Part shown: in pieces, positions 21,491 through 30,759 of the stretch
How the letters are laid out: every line of letters starts with the position of its first letter
How positions within the stretch are numbered: position 1 is the first letter of the stretch
Assembly: GCA_028753945.1 (NCBI GenBank)
Contig: JAPNXP010000009.1
Span: 1,488,001-1,552,000 of the forward strand
Length of the DNA stretch: 64,000 nucleotides
DNA from: Hexactinellida sp. DTS-2022
Taxonomy: Eukaryota > Porifera > Hexactinellida
Direction: 5' to 3'
Notes under the pieces: model-generated
Told to the model about the DNA's origin: nothing
Database searches by the model: none
Seen by the model: the letters and a program-made list of their open reading frames with translations, nothing else
Translations under genes and position numbers: made by a program

Positions 21491-21755
21491 ACCGTATAAG
21501 TTATCTCTAATAGTGCCCCTATTCGAATAATCGCCTACCTCCAATAATAGCCCCCCCCAAATTAGCAAATACAAATTTACTATCGGTCCCCTGAGTAAAT
21601 TTCTTTATCTAATATTAGTCGCATACGATTATCAACCGACTATACTAAATAAATTGTATCAACATGTGATATTATCGAAAAGTCACAAAAATTATTGGTC
21701 AGAAAATGCCCTAAAAAACTATAATCGCCTAGGCTACTATTCGAATAAATACGGT
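21491..21755. mobile_element. MITE-like element with ACCGTAT inverted ends
   Basis: The left end starts ACCGTAT and holds ATTCGAATAATCGCC; the right end, reverse complemented, reads ACCGTATTTATTCGAATAG. The interior has short repeated phrases (AATAATCGCC, AATAATAGCC). It fills most of the CARS1-TOMM40 gap and has no coding capacity. Family not assigned. Confidence 0.65.
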
Positions 21756-21842
21756 ACTTAGAAGAAGAGTGATATTAATTTACCTGTTAACATAACAATT
21801 ATTAGTTTAAAGTTATCTCTTATTATCCCAATACACTTTGTG

Positions 21843-22892
21843 ATGGGTAACACAAAGGACACGGTCCCGCCTCCCGTCTCCACTGAGCCTATGCCCCCTC
21901 CCATTCCGCTCCCCTACGTAATGTCCAATGAGCCCAGCGCCGCCCCGGCCGCGCCCGCTGAGGACGCACCCCCCACCTTCCCTCCCTTCGGGTCCCACTC
22001 CCCCCTCTCCCCAGGGGAGAAGGGGGAGACCAAGTCGGACCTGTTCACCGACACGATTGAGGGAATCCATCAGGAGTTCAAGTCCTACCTGCCTAACCTG
22101 ATAGAGGGAGCCAAGCTGACTCTCAACTCTCCTCTCAGTCAATACTTCCAGGCGATACACACACTGCACTCCTCCTCGAAGGCTAACCTGTACGCCTACG
22201 CCGTTTCCTACGTGGGCCGCAAGAAGTACGGCGAGATGGAGATGTACCCCATGTTCTACGGGGAAATGGACAACGCCACCAACCTTAAGGCTATCTGTGT
22301 GCACCGGCCGACGGAGGGACTGAAGCTGCGCTCCGACATACAGACTCAGAAGTCCGAGTTCTCCGTGGTGCAGCTCTTGGCGGAGTACATGGGGTCCGAC
22401 TTCTCCTTCTGCTCCACCCTCGTAAACCCGTGTCTGCACCCCGTCACGGGCGTGCTGGCCTTGCAGTATCTACAGAGGGTCTCCCGGAGCCTGTCGCTCG
22501 GACTGGACGTGACCTACCAGAGAGAGGCAGGCATGCACGGAGCGGGAATTTCGGGGTTCGTAGGCTTTAAGCGGCCGGGGTGGCAGTCCTTCGCTAAGGT
22601 CAGCTTCGGCACTTGGAGTGTGGGGTACCTGCGAAAGGTAACGGAGAATATCAACCTGGTAGGCGAGTTCGAGAAATCTCCATTCGATGACTCGAGTGTC
22701 GTCACGCTGGGATATTCCTGGCATCTTCCAAAGGCCGATTTTAAGATTTATTCGAGTATCAACAGTCTCTGGACGGTGAGCACACTTGTTGAGAAGCGAC
22801 TCCAGCCGCTGCCTGTCTCGCTCGCGCTGGCGGCTAGTCTCAACCAGAAGAGCAACCAGATCAAACTTGGTATAGGAATTACAATCGGGTAG
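21843..22892 (+). CDS. TOMM40: TOM40, mitochondrial outer-membrane import channel
   Basis: A 349-residue porin-3 family protein forming the general import pore of the TOM complex. The first 60 residues are proline-rich, as in animal TOM40. Then follow the helix before the barrel (FTDTIEGIHQEFKSYLPNL, with the downstream ANLYAY and VGRKKYGEMEMYPM strands), the conserved VTYQREAGMHGA and FVGFKRPGWQSFAKVSFG strands, and a final strand LGIGITIG with the beta-signal pattern used for membrane insertion. The ATG at 21843 is the first in frame. Single exon. TOM20, a receptor of the same complex, is encoded at 61379-61837. Confidence 0.95.
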   Translation: MGNTKDTVPPPVSTEPMPPPIPLPYVMSNEPSAAPAAPAEDAPPTFPPFGSHSPLSPGEKGETKSDLFTDTIEGIHQEFKSYLPNLIEGAKLTLNSPLSQYFQAIHTLHSSSKANLYAYAVSYVGRKKYGEMEMYPMFYGEMDNATNLKAICVHRPTEGLKLRSDIQTQKSEFSVVQLLAEYMGSDFSFCSTLVNPCLHPVTGVLALQYLQRVSRSLSLGLDVTYQREAGMHGAGISGFVGFKRPGWQSFAKVSFGTWSVGYLRKVTENINLVGEFEKSPFDDSSVVTLGYSWHLPKADFKIYSSINSLWTVSTLVEKRLQPLPVSLALAASLNQKSNQIKLGIGITIG

Positions 22893-23047
22893 CACAATGT
22901 ATCACTTGTTAATATAGCGTTCTTGTTAGTTTATTGTCGATAGTCATTTTAGTTCCTTAATTTGATATAATTTGTATTCATCTGGTTGTCATAACAACAC
23001 AATCTGAAATATTTAGCTTGCATAGTTGGAAGTTGGGATATATACAA

Positions 23048-23215
23048 GTAGAACATCTTTAGAACGAAGTCTACCAACACGCTTAATAGGAACACCATCT
23101 CAGTCCCCTTCAAAGCCTTTTCAATACAAATGATATTTGTTAATAGGAGTTGTGGATAAGGCGAATTTACTTTCCCCTGGTGTTCGTACAAACGAGGTTC
23201 TACAGTAGTATTAAG
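23048..23215. mobile_element. MITE of the CCTCGTT-ACGAACA family, copy 1
   Basis: The right end, reverse complemented, reads CTGTAGAACCTCGTTTGTAC followed by GAACACCAGGGG. The interior shares CCCCTTCAAAGCC and TCAATACAAATG with the element near 53242. The left end is eroded, so the start is approximate. Typical of pogo/Tc1-derived MITEs. Confidence 0.55.
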
Positions 23216-23237
23216 ATGTAAGGTGCTGGTGACTTAA

Positions 23238-24306
23238 GCCCACCATACACGATGCAACTGTTGCATGCAACAAAGTTGTACGCAACAAGGTAACATACAC
23301 GGTGCAACAATGTTGCATGCAACATTTATTTTAGTGCAACATTCTTGCATGGAAATTACTTACTTTATTACACTTGCTAAAATATTATTTTAAATCAGTA
23401 CTATACGTATAATCCCAATGGATTTGTTATTTTCCAATTCAATATTGTGGATTCCGCATTCCAAATTATTATACTTCGCAAGAGTAAATTGCATTTGATC
23501 CGTCAACGCAAATTGAGAATCTCATGGGTTATGGATTGAATCAAAATCGAGAGACTCAAAGTGCATTTCATCTATTGATGAAAGAAATTTCTTCAGTTGA
23601 CACATCCAGTTATCGAGATTTCGTAAGGATGGATCGTCTGTTCAGTGATAAGGTATAGCAATTTTGGTATTCTTAGTTAGAACTGGATATACACTGTATA
23701 TATATATATATCCAAACCTCCCTTATTCGGGCACTGTCGTCCGGAGGCTGCCCATAACTAGAATTTACCCGGATCTTAGAATTACAATACATGTGCAATG
23801 TCTAATACATATTTTCTAGATTCATTCAAAAATTAAAAAACGGTCGTTAACGGGTCGTGGATAATTTAATATGTGTAGTACTTCTAGGAAAATAATATGC
23901 AGCAATACGATCAGTGTTTTTCAAACCGTACTCAAAATTCTAATATATACATTTCTGATCGCATCATAGGTGGCTTGATTAAGGGGACTGAGAAAGTAAG
24001 CAGTAAATTAAATAGGTACACTAGAAAGTCATGAACATGTGAATTCTTCAATTGTTTTGAGAAGGACCTGAAGGTAAAGAATATATGCAAACGAAAAATA
24101 ATCTTAAAAACATGTACTGAATTTCCACATTTTCGTGCAATATTGTTGCAAGAAAATTGAACATGTTCAACTTCAATTTCCATGCAACAATATTGCGTGC
24201 AGATACACGGTGCAACTTTGTTGCATGCAACAATGTTGTATGTAACTTTGTTACATGGAAAATTTAACATACACGATGCAACTTTGTTGCATCGTGTATG
24301 GTGGGC
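23238..24306. mobile_element. PIF/Harbinger-type deletion derivative, copy 1
   Basis: Inverted ends GCCCACCATACACGATGCAAC and its reverse complement, flanked by TTAA on both sides. Many short palindromic GTTGCATGCAAC repeats lie inside each end. Near 23521-23655 one frame reads GLNQNRETQSAFHLLMKEI followed by SSVDTSSYRDFVRMDRL, which resembles the first exon of PIF/Harbinger transposases (the N-R-E-x-Q-x-A-x-H-x-L and F-x-R-M-D pattern). The rest of the transposase is missing. A second copy is at 59593-61010. Confidence 0.8.
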
Positions 24307-24619
24307 TTAAGACTATTGGTATAGAGATTTGTGGAAGTATAAATTTTCCAATGAGAACAGCTATTGTCAACTATAATACTGTAATGTACTTTAGTAGCTC
24401 CTTAACTCAACAATGTAGTGAATGTGTTCTCTTTTTGTCTGACTGTTTTATATACGTATATTTAAAACTGGCAGTCGTTCTTATTGAATGCAACACTTGT
24501 GTGTGTGTATTTGTGTCGCACTTGTCTTGTACATAAGTATCTCCTGATACTTCCGGTTATTACAACCATTATAATAATTACAAACTTGGCTAAGTGACGA
24601 ATACGTTGTAACATCCTGC

Positions 24620-25495
24620 ATGCAGCTAATGTCCCAGCTCCAGGTGAGAGGCATACTCAGCAGCAGTGCATTCCATTACTCCACTGAGCTTAGCAACCAG
24701 CTCAAGGCGGAGGGCCACGTCTCGGAGGCCTCCTCTCTCGGAGAGCTGGAGTTTAGCTGGAACGCTTTCGTAGAGCAGCAGAGACGCGAGTGGCGAGAGG
24801 AAGCCTGGAGTTTCAATGAGTCCTGTGTGGTGTTGCTCGACGGGCAGTTCCTAGGGGGGCACGCCCAGCTGCTGGCATGGGCACAGGAACAATTCAATCA
24901 CTCATTCGATAGAACAGTCGATAGTTACAGTGCGGAAGCAAAGGAATGTTATCTGAAGTATTTGAGCGCTGCGGATAAGAAGTTTGTGTATTTGGAGCTG
25001 AGCAGCGAGGGAAGCAGTCTCGGTAGACTCGTGTTTGAGCTCAACACCCGTGTCTGTCCCAAGTCTAGCGAGAACTTCCTCCAGCTGTGCACCGGGGCCG
25101 CCGGGAAGAAGGGAGACGTGGCTCTCTGCTACGAGGGGTCTCTCCTGCACCGGGTGCTCCCCAAGGGCTGGCTGCAGGGCGGAGACATCGTAGACGGGAG
25201 TGGCAGTAACGGCATCGCGGCTATTAACGGCTCTCTGTTTGAAGACGAGTCATTCGCAGTGCCGCACGACAGACGCGGCGTGCTAGGGTACGCGAACAAA
25301 GGCCCGCACACAAACGGCTCTCAGTTCTACGTTACGTTCCAAACTGCCAAATGGATGGACCAGACGTACGTAGCGTTTGGGCAGCTGGTGGAGGGAACAG
25401 AGCTCCTGACCACTCTGGAGTCAGTCGACACGTTTAACCAGAGACCCAAGAAAGACATCAGGGTATCGAGAGCAGGGGTGTACACGGGAAATTAA
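24620..25495 (+). CDS. PPIL6: PPIL6-like cyclophilin
   Basis: A 291-residue protein with the two-part structure of PPIL6: an N-terminal region of about 115 residues with the FNESCVVLLDGQFLGGHAQL segment, then a cyclophilin domain (about 120-288) with LGRLVFELNTRVCPKSSENF, LLHRVLPKGWLQGGD, RRGVLGYANKGPHTNGSQF and KWMDQTYVAFGQL. Human PPIL6 is regarded as probably inactive. Here the catalytic arginine (HRV) and the ligand-contact tryptophan (KWMD) are kept, so residual prolyl isomerase or cyclosporin binding cannot be excluded. Start at the first ATG, 24620. Single exon. Confidence 0.93.
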   Translation: MQLMSQLQVRGILSSSAFHYSTELSNQLKAEGHVSEASSLGELEFSWNAFVEQQRREWREEAWSFNESCVVLLDGQFLGGHAQLLAWAQEQFNHSFDRTVDSYSAEAKECYLKYLSAADKKFVYLELSSEGSSLGRLVFELNTRVCPKSSENFLQLCTGAAGKKGDVALCYEGSLLHRVLPKGWLQGGDIVDGSGSNGIAAINGSLFEDESFAVPHDRRGVLGYANKGPHTNGSQFYVTFQTAKWMDQTYVAFGQLVEGTELLTTLESVDTFNQRPKKDIRVSRAGVYTGN

Positions 25496-25689
25496 CTCAG
25501 ACACAGATATGCCAAGTCTTGCATTATAATTTATTTACGATCTATACTTTGTATCACTTATATTTACTGGTGTGTTGTTGTTTTTGTTATGTAGATTGGG
25601 GTGGGTGATTTTAGAATTAATTAAAAAGAAATCGATTCCGCTTAAATCGGTCACTGGTTAATCGTGTATTCCCAGGAGCTGATACATGC

Positions 25690-26530
25690 CTATAGAAGCT
25701 ATCCATTTAGTGCGACCTTTTCTAGTTCACTTACCCAATTTGAGTGTTGATTATCAAGTAAACTTGTGAGAATATTTTCTACACGTTTGTTTGCACTGTC
25801 AACACTCAACAGAGCACTGTGATTTTGGGTGTCGTGGCTTACCATGAATAATTTTTGTTTTGATGGCCATAATCGATGTGGAGTATCTAAATAAACCGTT
25901 ATCAAATTCTATCCCGTTATCACTTTGCAGAATACAATGGGCACCCAGGGTATATATATAACACTTGTTAGTGTATGAGGGACTTCTACAGCACATTTTC
26001 TCTTCAGTGGACGTAAAATACTATCCATTTAGTGAAATGATCTTGATAGTTGACTATCCAATTATATTCACCATTTGGATTCGTTCTCATGTCGATGAGA
26101 TGAACTTGACCTCTAGCTCCAAATTCGTTAGATAATATCGGGTTGGTTACAAGTGATTTTTTGATTTTTGATTATTCTGGATTGGTGTGCGGGACTTTGC
26201 GAAAGAAATATCTTAACCAATTCAATATATATGAAATAAGTTCAAATAACCTTGCTCTCTAATTTTTGAATGTAAAGATTTCCATCCTCCATATCCAATT
26301 TGCTCCCAACACCAATGAATTTTCTCAAATAAATAAGTTTTCAAATGGAAACACTATAAGTGATCGGTTTGTAGTTACTTTCGAGTATGGGTCAATGTAT
26401 CGTAATTCTTTTACATTGCATGCCCCTATAAGATGGAGATTTTGCACTGTGCGCTCATCTCTTTTTGTTTTAGGGCCATAACCCAACATATTTGATAATT
26501 TTTGCATTTCTACTTGGTCCAGATTTCTCA
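25690..26530 (-). mobile_element. Degenerate DDE integrase remnant (KRBA2/Ginger-like)
   Basis: On the minus strand, in changing frames: a helical N-terminal stretch with LIGACNVKELRYID and a W-E-Q-IGYGGWKSLHSKI zinc-finger-like part (26530-26230), then GQVHLIDMR, YNWIVNYQDHFTKWIVF (around 26115-26020), then ILQSDNGIEFDNGLF and HGKPRHPKSQ (25945-25830), and VENILTSLLDNQHSNWVSEL. The order LIDM, DHFTK, SDNG-EF, G-PRHPQS is the retroviral-type rve integrase core seen in KRBA2/SCAND3-like and Ginger transposon proteins. Multiple frameshifts and stops make it non-functional. Confidence 0.72.
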
Positions 26531-26623
26531 TCTCACATCAACGATTTATTAGAATTTTTTTATGTGATAATTTTCAGTCATTTTGAATAGGAATAGAAAT
26601 AAACTAATGGTTTTACTAATTAC

Positions 26624-26695
26624 GAGCCCTTCGGTCTCGGTCGCTTTGCGACAGATCGGTGCTACGCACCTCAAGTTAACGGCCGCATAGCGGCC
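26624..26695. repeat. Run of four tri-loop hairpins, copy 1
   Basis: Four short stems follow one another, each with a three-base loop: 26624-26638 (GAG-CC-ttc-GG-CTC with one mismatch), 26640-26652 (GTCGC-ttt-GCGAC), 26658-26670 (GGTGC-tac-GCACC) and 26681-26695 (GGCCGC-ata-GCGGCC). It is GC-rich inside AT-rich DNA. A decayed copy in reverse orientation sits at 30143-30219. Confidence 0.85.
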
Positions 26696-26775
26696 TAAGC
26701 CGGCCTTACTCCTCACTAAACAAATGATTACATAGTTAGTAATATTTGTCATAGTTACTTATATACTTATAATAC

Positions 26776-27240
26776 CCGTTTACTTATAATGCCCGTTGAA
26801 AGCAAACATCTAGGTCGATTTTGAATTTTCATTAATTTGTTTACCTATTTTGTGTAAACAACAACAACAAAAATTAATATTAGAAAATTTTTAACGCGAA
26901 ATTCGTGTTCAGCATACTTGTTTACCTATAATAACCGTTGAAAGCTAACTTCTAGGTTAATTTTGAATTTTCATTAATTTGTTTACCTTTTTGTGTAAAC
27001 AACAACAACAAATATTCATATTATAAATTTATAAACGCGAAATTCGAAATCAGCATACTTGTTTACCTATAATACCCGTTGAAAGCTAACTTATGGTTTG
27101 ATTTTGAATTTTCATTAATTTGTTTACCTTTTTGTGTAAACAAGAACAAATATTCATATTAGTAATTTATAAACGCGAAATTCGTGATCAGCATTCTTGT
27201 TTACCTATTATAACATTTGTTTACCAATTATAACATTTGA
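26776..27240. repeat. Tandem repeat, ~142-bp unit, about 3.3 copies
   Basis: The phrase CCGTTGAAAGC recurs at about 26792, 26935 and 27076, and each unit also has TTTTGAATTTTCATTAATTT, GTGTAAACAA and AACGCGAAATTCG. The last unit is cut short near 27240. A single piece of the same unit occurs in reverse at 32150-32212. No coding capacity. Confidence 0.9.
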
Positions 27241-28233
27241 CAGTTAGTTTATATCTCATATATTAATGCGGTTTCTATCCCCCCATCACTTTAATATAAT
27301 CCGGACAAACAAACAAACACACACACACACACACACAACAATCGAGATTTAATAATATAGATTTGTGGGATCGTCTATCATATGAAGTTTGACTATTGAA
27401 ATTGCAGTAGATTGCTTACAGCTATACTGTGTAGCTCGATATCGCGGATGGCACAGCCATCTTTTATAGAAAATAATCCATAAAAGCGTCTCCGGCCTGC
27501 GGTTTATATTTTACAGGAGCCATATAGTTCAGGTTTTTTTTTGGTTGAGACCTTGATGTAACTCAGCGCGGCCTTGGTGTAACTCAACTCTGCAGCGGCC
27601 GCGTCCGACCCATAATCGTGATGTAACTCAACACTGCACAGGCCCAGGCCGACCCGAAACGTGGTGTAACTCCAAAAAATCTTGGTGCAAAATTTACACC
27701 AAGATCGGCCTTAAAAAATACCCTGTATTATAGTTTACCCTGTACTCATAATTATAAACAACTGAAGCTATAAATGGTAAATCGCCGTTAACATACCTTT
27801 GAAGTTTGAACCCAAGTAATCTTAATTAAAATTAATTACAATATACTGACCTAATTAATTATAATTAATTCAGTTGACATTGAAATTGGTATTAAATTAT
27901 TTATAATTTTGATAATAATTTATGCTAATTTGCTAAATAGCGTTAATCTCAGAGATGATACAAGATAGAAACAAACTTCCAATTTATCAATTGATCCTTA
28001 TGCCATGTAACACCTCTACAAATGGTCTCGACACCTTGAGGTGATGATGACATCGTAAAAAATGTGTTTTTACAATTTTGTGAATTATATTTTTCGAATG
28101 GTTTGGTTGGTGTTGGTTGAACACCCAACACGCACATAAAAAATGCTGACTCATCACCTATTATATTTTACAGAAACTTGCAACACAGGGTCATTTCCGT
28201 CCGAAACACCTTACTGAAATGGTTTAACACCGT
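27241..28233. other. Intergenic with (AC)n microsatellite and GTAACTC repeats
   Basis: An (AC)n run at about 27318-27338 follows a CAAA-rich stretch. Between 27550 and 27710 the phrase TGTAACTC recurs four times within GC-rich spacers and is followed by a hairpin (CTTGGTG...CACCAAG, about 27680-27708), which suggests a small decayed repeat. The rest is AT-rich without a gene. Confidence 0.55.
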
Positions 28234-28372
28234 TACAAAAAAAATCTAATTACAGCTTTGCCGATAGCATGATCATTCGGAGGCACAATCAAACGAACAA
28301 CCACGAAAAATTCCAAAATATAATGGAAAGGAACATCCTGTCGGCACAACTGTAATTTTAGATTTTTTGTTA
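28234..28372. repeat. Inverted repeat upstream of NHL copy 1
   Basis: Left arm about 28234-28267 (AAAATCTAATTACAGC... GCCGATAG) and right arm about 28338-28372 (CTGTCGGC ... AATTTTAGATTTTTTG) are near-complements of about 33 bases. Equivalent structures precede the other two NHL genes, so this belongs to the duplicated upstream region. Confidence 0.82.
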
Positions 28373-28574
28373 TACATATACCTTACCAGATGAAATTTGC
28401 TGACTTTCAAATTTAAATGAACCTAGATATATACTTATGCAATAGGAATTCGTTTGCAAATTGCTAATGAAATAATGTATTGTTGACTTGTTGTTGACTT
28501 GTTGTTGACAAAAAAGGGGGTAAACTCATGTAATATAATTTTCTAACTAGTTAGGTAACTTAGGTTCTATTGCA

Positions 28575-29739
28575 ATGGCAACTAACATGCGAGAAGAGAC
28601 AGCCAGAGAGCTGGAACGAATTCGGGGGGAAGTTTTAGTAGCGAAAGAGGAGTTACGTGTCCAATTCGAGTATTATTTCCAAGTACTACGTGGTAGACAC
28701 CTCGAACTGGTGGCACAGCTGGATGAAGTGGTCCGTGTGGCAGAGACACAATTGGAGGATAGACAGGTGAAGATGAATCAGTTTAAAGTGACCAAAGCTG
28801 AGGTGTCACACAATCTCCAACACAATGAGCTCAATGAGATTCTAATAAATGTGTCCCGAGAGTTGGACGAGAAGATACGGGGACTAGAGGCGACTGTGGA
28901 TCGGATTCCATCTGTGTGGCTCGAGTGGCATGACGGGTGGTTGGAAGGTGGCATGGCTGGATTGTGTCGCTTGTGTGAGGGTGTATCCTACGTGAACAGA
29001 CACAACCCAGTGTGGTCTGGTGTCAGTAAAGGAAAGGGACAGATGGAAATAGATACTCCTCATGGTCTGTCAATAGACAGAGACAATGGAGATATATTTG
29101 TGTCTGATTTTTGGCCCGCTGATAGGATTCAGGTATTTAGCAAAGAAGGCAAATATTCAAGAACAATTAAGCCACAAGGAATGACTTATCCTAATTCCAT
29201 AACTCTGTTGTTTTACACCTAGTATCTACAAACTAGATAAAGTTTCTGGGACATTCTGTGTCGTATTGAAACAGAGTATCGCATGTCTGGTCTGTGAAAC
29301 TAATAGCATATCTCATTTCAGTGTTGAGGATTTGCGGTCTGTCGATTTGACTCCACTTAACTCTCCACATATAACAGAGGACACTAGACTTCGCGACCTA
29401 AAATTAGCTCCCTATCTATTTATAGTCCTATTTGATAAGTGTCCCTATTCTATCCAATCCTTTACCAGAGATGGAAACCTAATCCACTCGATTGTGTCAC
29501 AGGAACAGCTGATTATAGCTAACTATTTCTGTCTGGACAGACACATGAATGTTATAATTAGTGACGGGGGTGCTAATAATATCAAGGTGTTCAACAGAGA
29601 GGGACAGCTTGTCGGTACCATGGGACACAAAGGGACAGGACCTGGAGAGTTCCGATATCCTCAAGGGATAGATATCAACAAGGAGGGACTTGTTGTTGTT
29701 GTTGATTGGAAAGATTCTCACAAACTTCAATTCTTTTAG
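28575..29739 (+). pseudogene. NHL-repeat protein copy 1, broken
   Basis: Starts like the intact paralogue at 30760 (MATNMREETARELERIRG) and keeps the coiled-coil region and the first propeller blade. A deletion of about 26 bases near 29208 then shifts frame into a TAG. Further lesions follow: a missing G near 29250 and a deletion of about 37 bases near 29297. The last part (29310-29739) is open again and ends like the intact gene (KLQFF). A truncated protein of about 215 residues containing the coiled coil plus one blade could still be made, but the gene as a whole is decayed. Confidence 0.87.
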
Positions 29740-29957
29740 ATATTATTTATTCACAAACTTTTTCTATTTAGTGCATTATTTCTTCAATATTATTTATTGT
29801 AGATGCATGTTCCCAATTACTTCTATTATTGTTTGTTTGTAGGGACACAAACATCAGCTTTATATTTTTTAAATATCTGTAATACAGTCGTACTAACGAG
29901 GTTCTACTGTATCTACTTCTTATTTACTTCTCACAGACACAGTATAACTGTAACTAA

Positions 29958-30152
29958 ATGGAGGCTCACAAACTCTCCCCTCTCCAGGAGCCACCCCCCT
30001 TGTCTCCCCCAGGAACATCCTATTCTGTCAGCAATGACAAGTCCCCTGTTCCCATTGAGCCCCTGTCCCCTGGCAAGCTATTCGACCCCAAGTCCCGTAT
30101 CCCCTTATTGGACCAGGAAGTGTTAGAAAGGGTGAGAAGTAAGGTCGCATAG
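29958..30152 (+). other. Exon-like coding fragment, unassigned
   Basis: An open stretch from ATG (29958) with GC-rich, proline/serine-rich codons unlike the AT-rich surround: MEAHKLSPLQEPPPLSP, then KLFDPKSRIPLLDQEVLERV. A good 3' splice site (TTATTTACTTCTCACAG) lies just upstream near 29937, and a donor-like GGGTGAGA lies at 30130. Reading on, it runs into the decayed hairpin repeat and stops. It may be an orphan exon or the 5' end of a gene destroyed by repeat insertion. I do not recognise the protein. Confidence 0.4.
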
Positions 30153-30219
30153 CATAGTGGCCGTTAACTTGAAGTGCGTAGCACCGATCCGTCGCAAAAC
30201 GCCCGAGACCGAAGGGCTC
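30143..30219. repeat. Tri-loop hairpin run, decayed reverse copy
   Basis: Reverse-oriented relative of 26624-26695. Two stems survive: GTGC-gta-GCAC (30174-30184) and GAG-CC-gaa-GG-CTC (30205-30219, one mismatch). The GGTCGC and CGTCGC parts have lost pairing. It cuts off the exon-like fragment at 29958. Confidence 0.75.
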
Positions 30220-30328
30220 TTTTTACTGAAACTAGAATATCTCTGAAATGAAGTGAGCTCTCGTGGAAACTCCAACAATCTAGGGTCATTTCTTTCCGAA
30301 ACACCTTTCTGAAACGGTTTAACAACGT

Positions 30329-30600
30329 TACAAAAATCTAAAATTACAGCTATGCCGATAGCATGTTCTTTTGGAGGCACTATTACTAGAACAGGCGTGT
30401 CAAACTGGTGGCCCGCCGGTTGCTCCGATGTGGCCCGCAATCATTAAAATATCTGGAATATGGCCCGGGTAAGGGCTGGGGTTATGAAATTGGCCCACTA
30501 TTCGAATCGAGTTTGACACACCTGTACTAGAACAACCACCAAGAGATAATTGAAAGGCACATACTATAGGCACAGCTTTAATTTTAGATTTTTCGTTATA
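30329..30600. repeat. Inverted repeat upstream of NHL copy 2, with nested insertion
   Basis: Arms at about 30329-30361 and 30564-30600 correspond to the inverted repeat at 28234-28372. The loop is enlarged by the 133-bp hAT-type element at 30392-30524. Confidence 0.8.
30392..30524. mobile_element. hAT-type MITE, 133 bp, with 8-bp target duplication
   Basis: Ends CAGGCGTGTCAAACT and, reverse complemented, CAGGTGTGTCAAACT; the interior has several GGCCCGC/GGCCC motifs. Exact 8-bp duplication TACTAGAA flanks both sides (30384-30391 and 30525-30532). The uninterrupted site is expected in the equivalent region of the other NHL copies. Terminal pattern and 8-bp duplication are hAT hallmarks. Confidence 0.93.
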
Positions 30601-30759
30601 TATTCTATTTTCAAATTTAAATGAAGTTATTTAAATACTAATGCATTAGGAATTCGTGTTTGCCAATTTCTAATTAAATAATGTATTGTTGTTGTTGTTG
30701 ACAAAAAGGGGGGTAAACTCCTGTAAATATAATTTTATGACTAGTTAGGTTCTATTGCA

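Noticed and set aside
26776-27240. CRISPR-like array
   Set aside because: Direct repeats, but the unit is ~142 bp with no unique spacers, in a eukaryotic genome; it is an ordinary tandem repeat.
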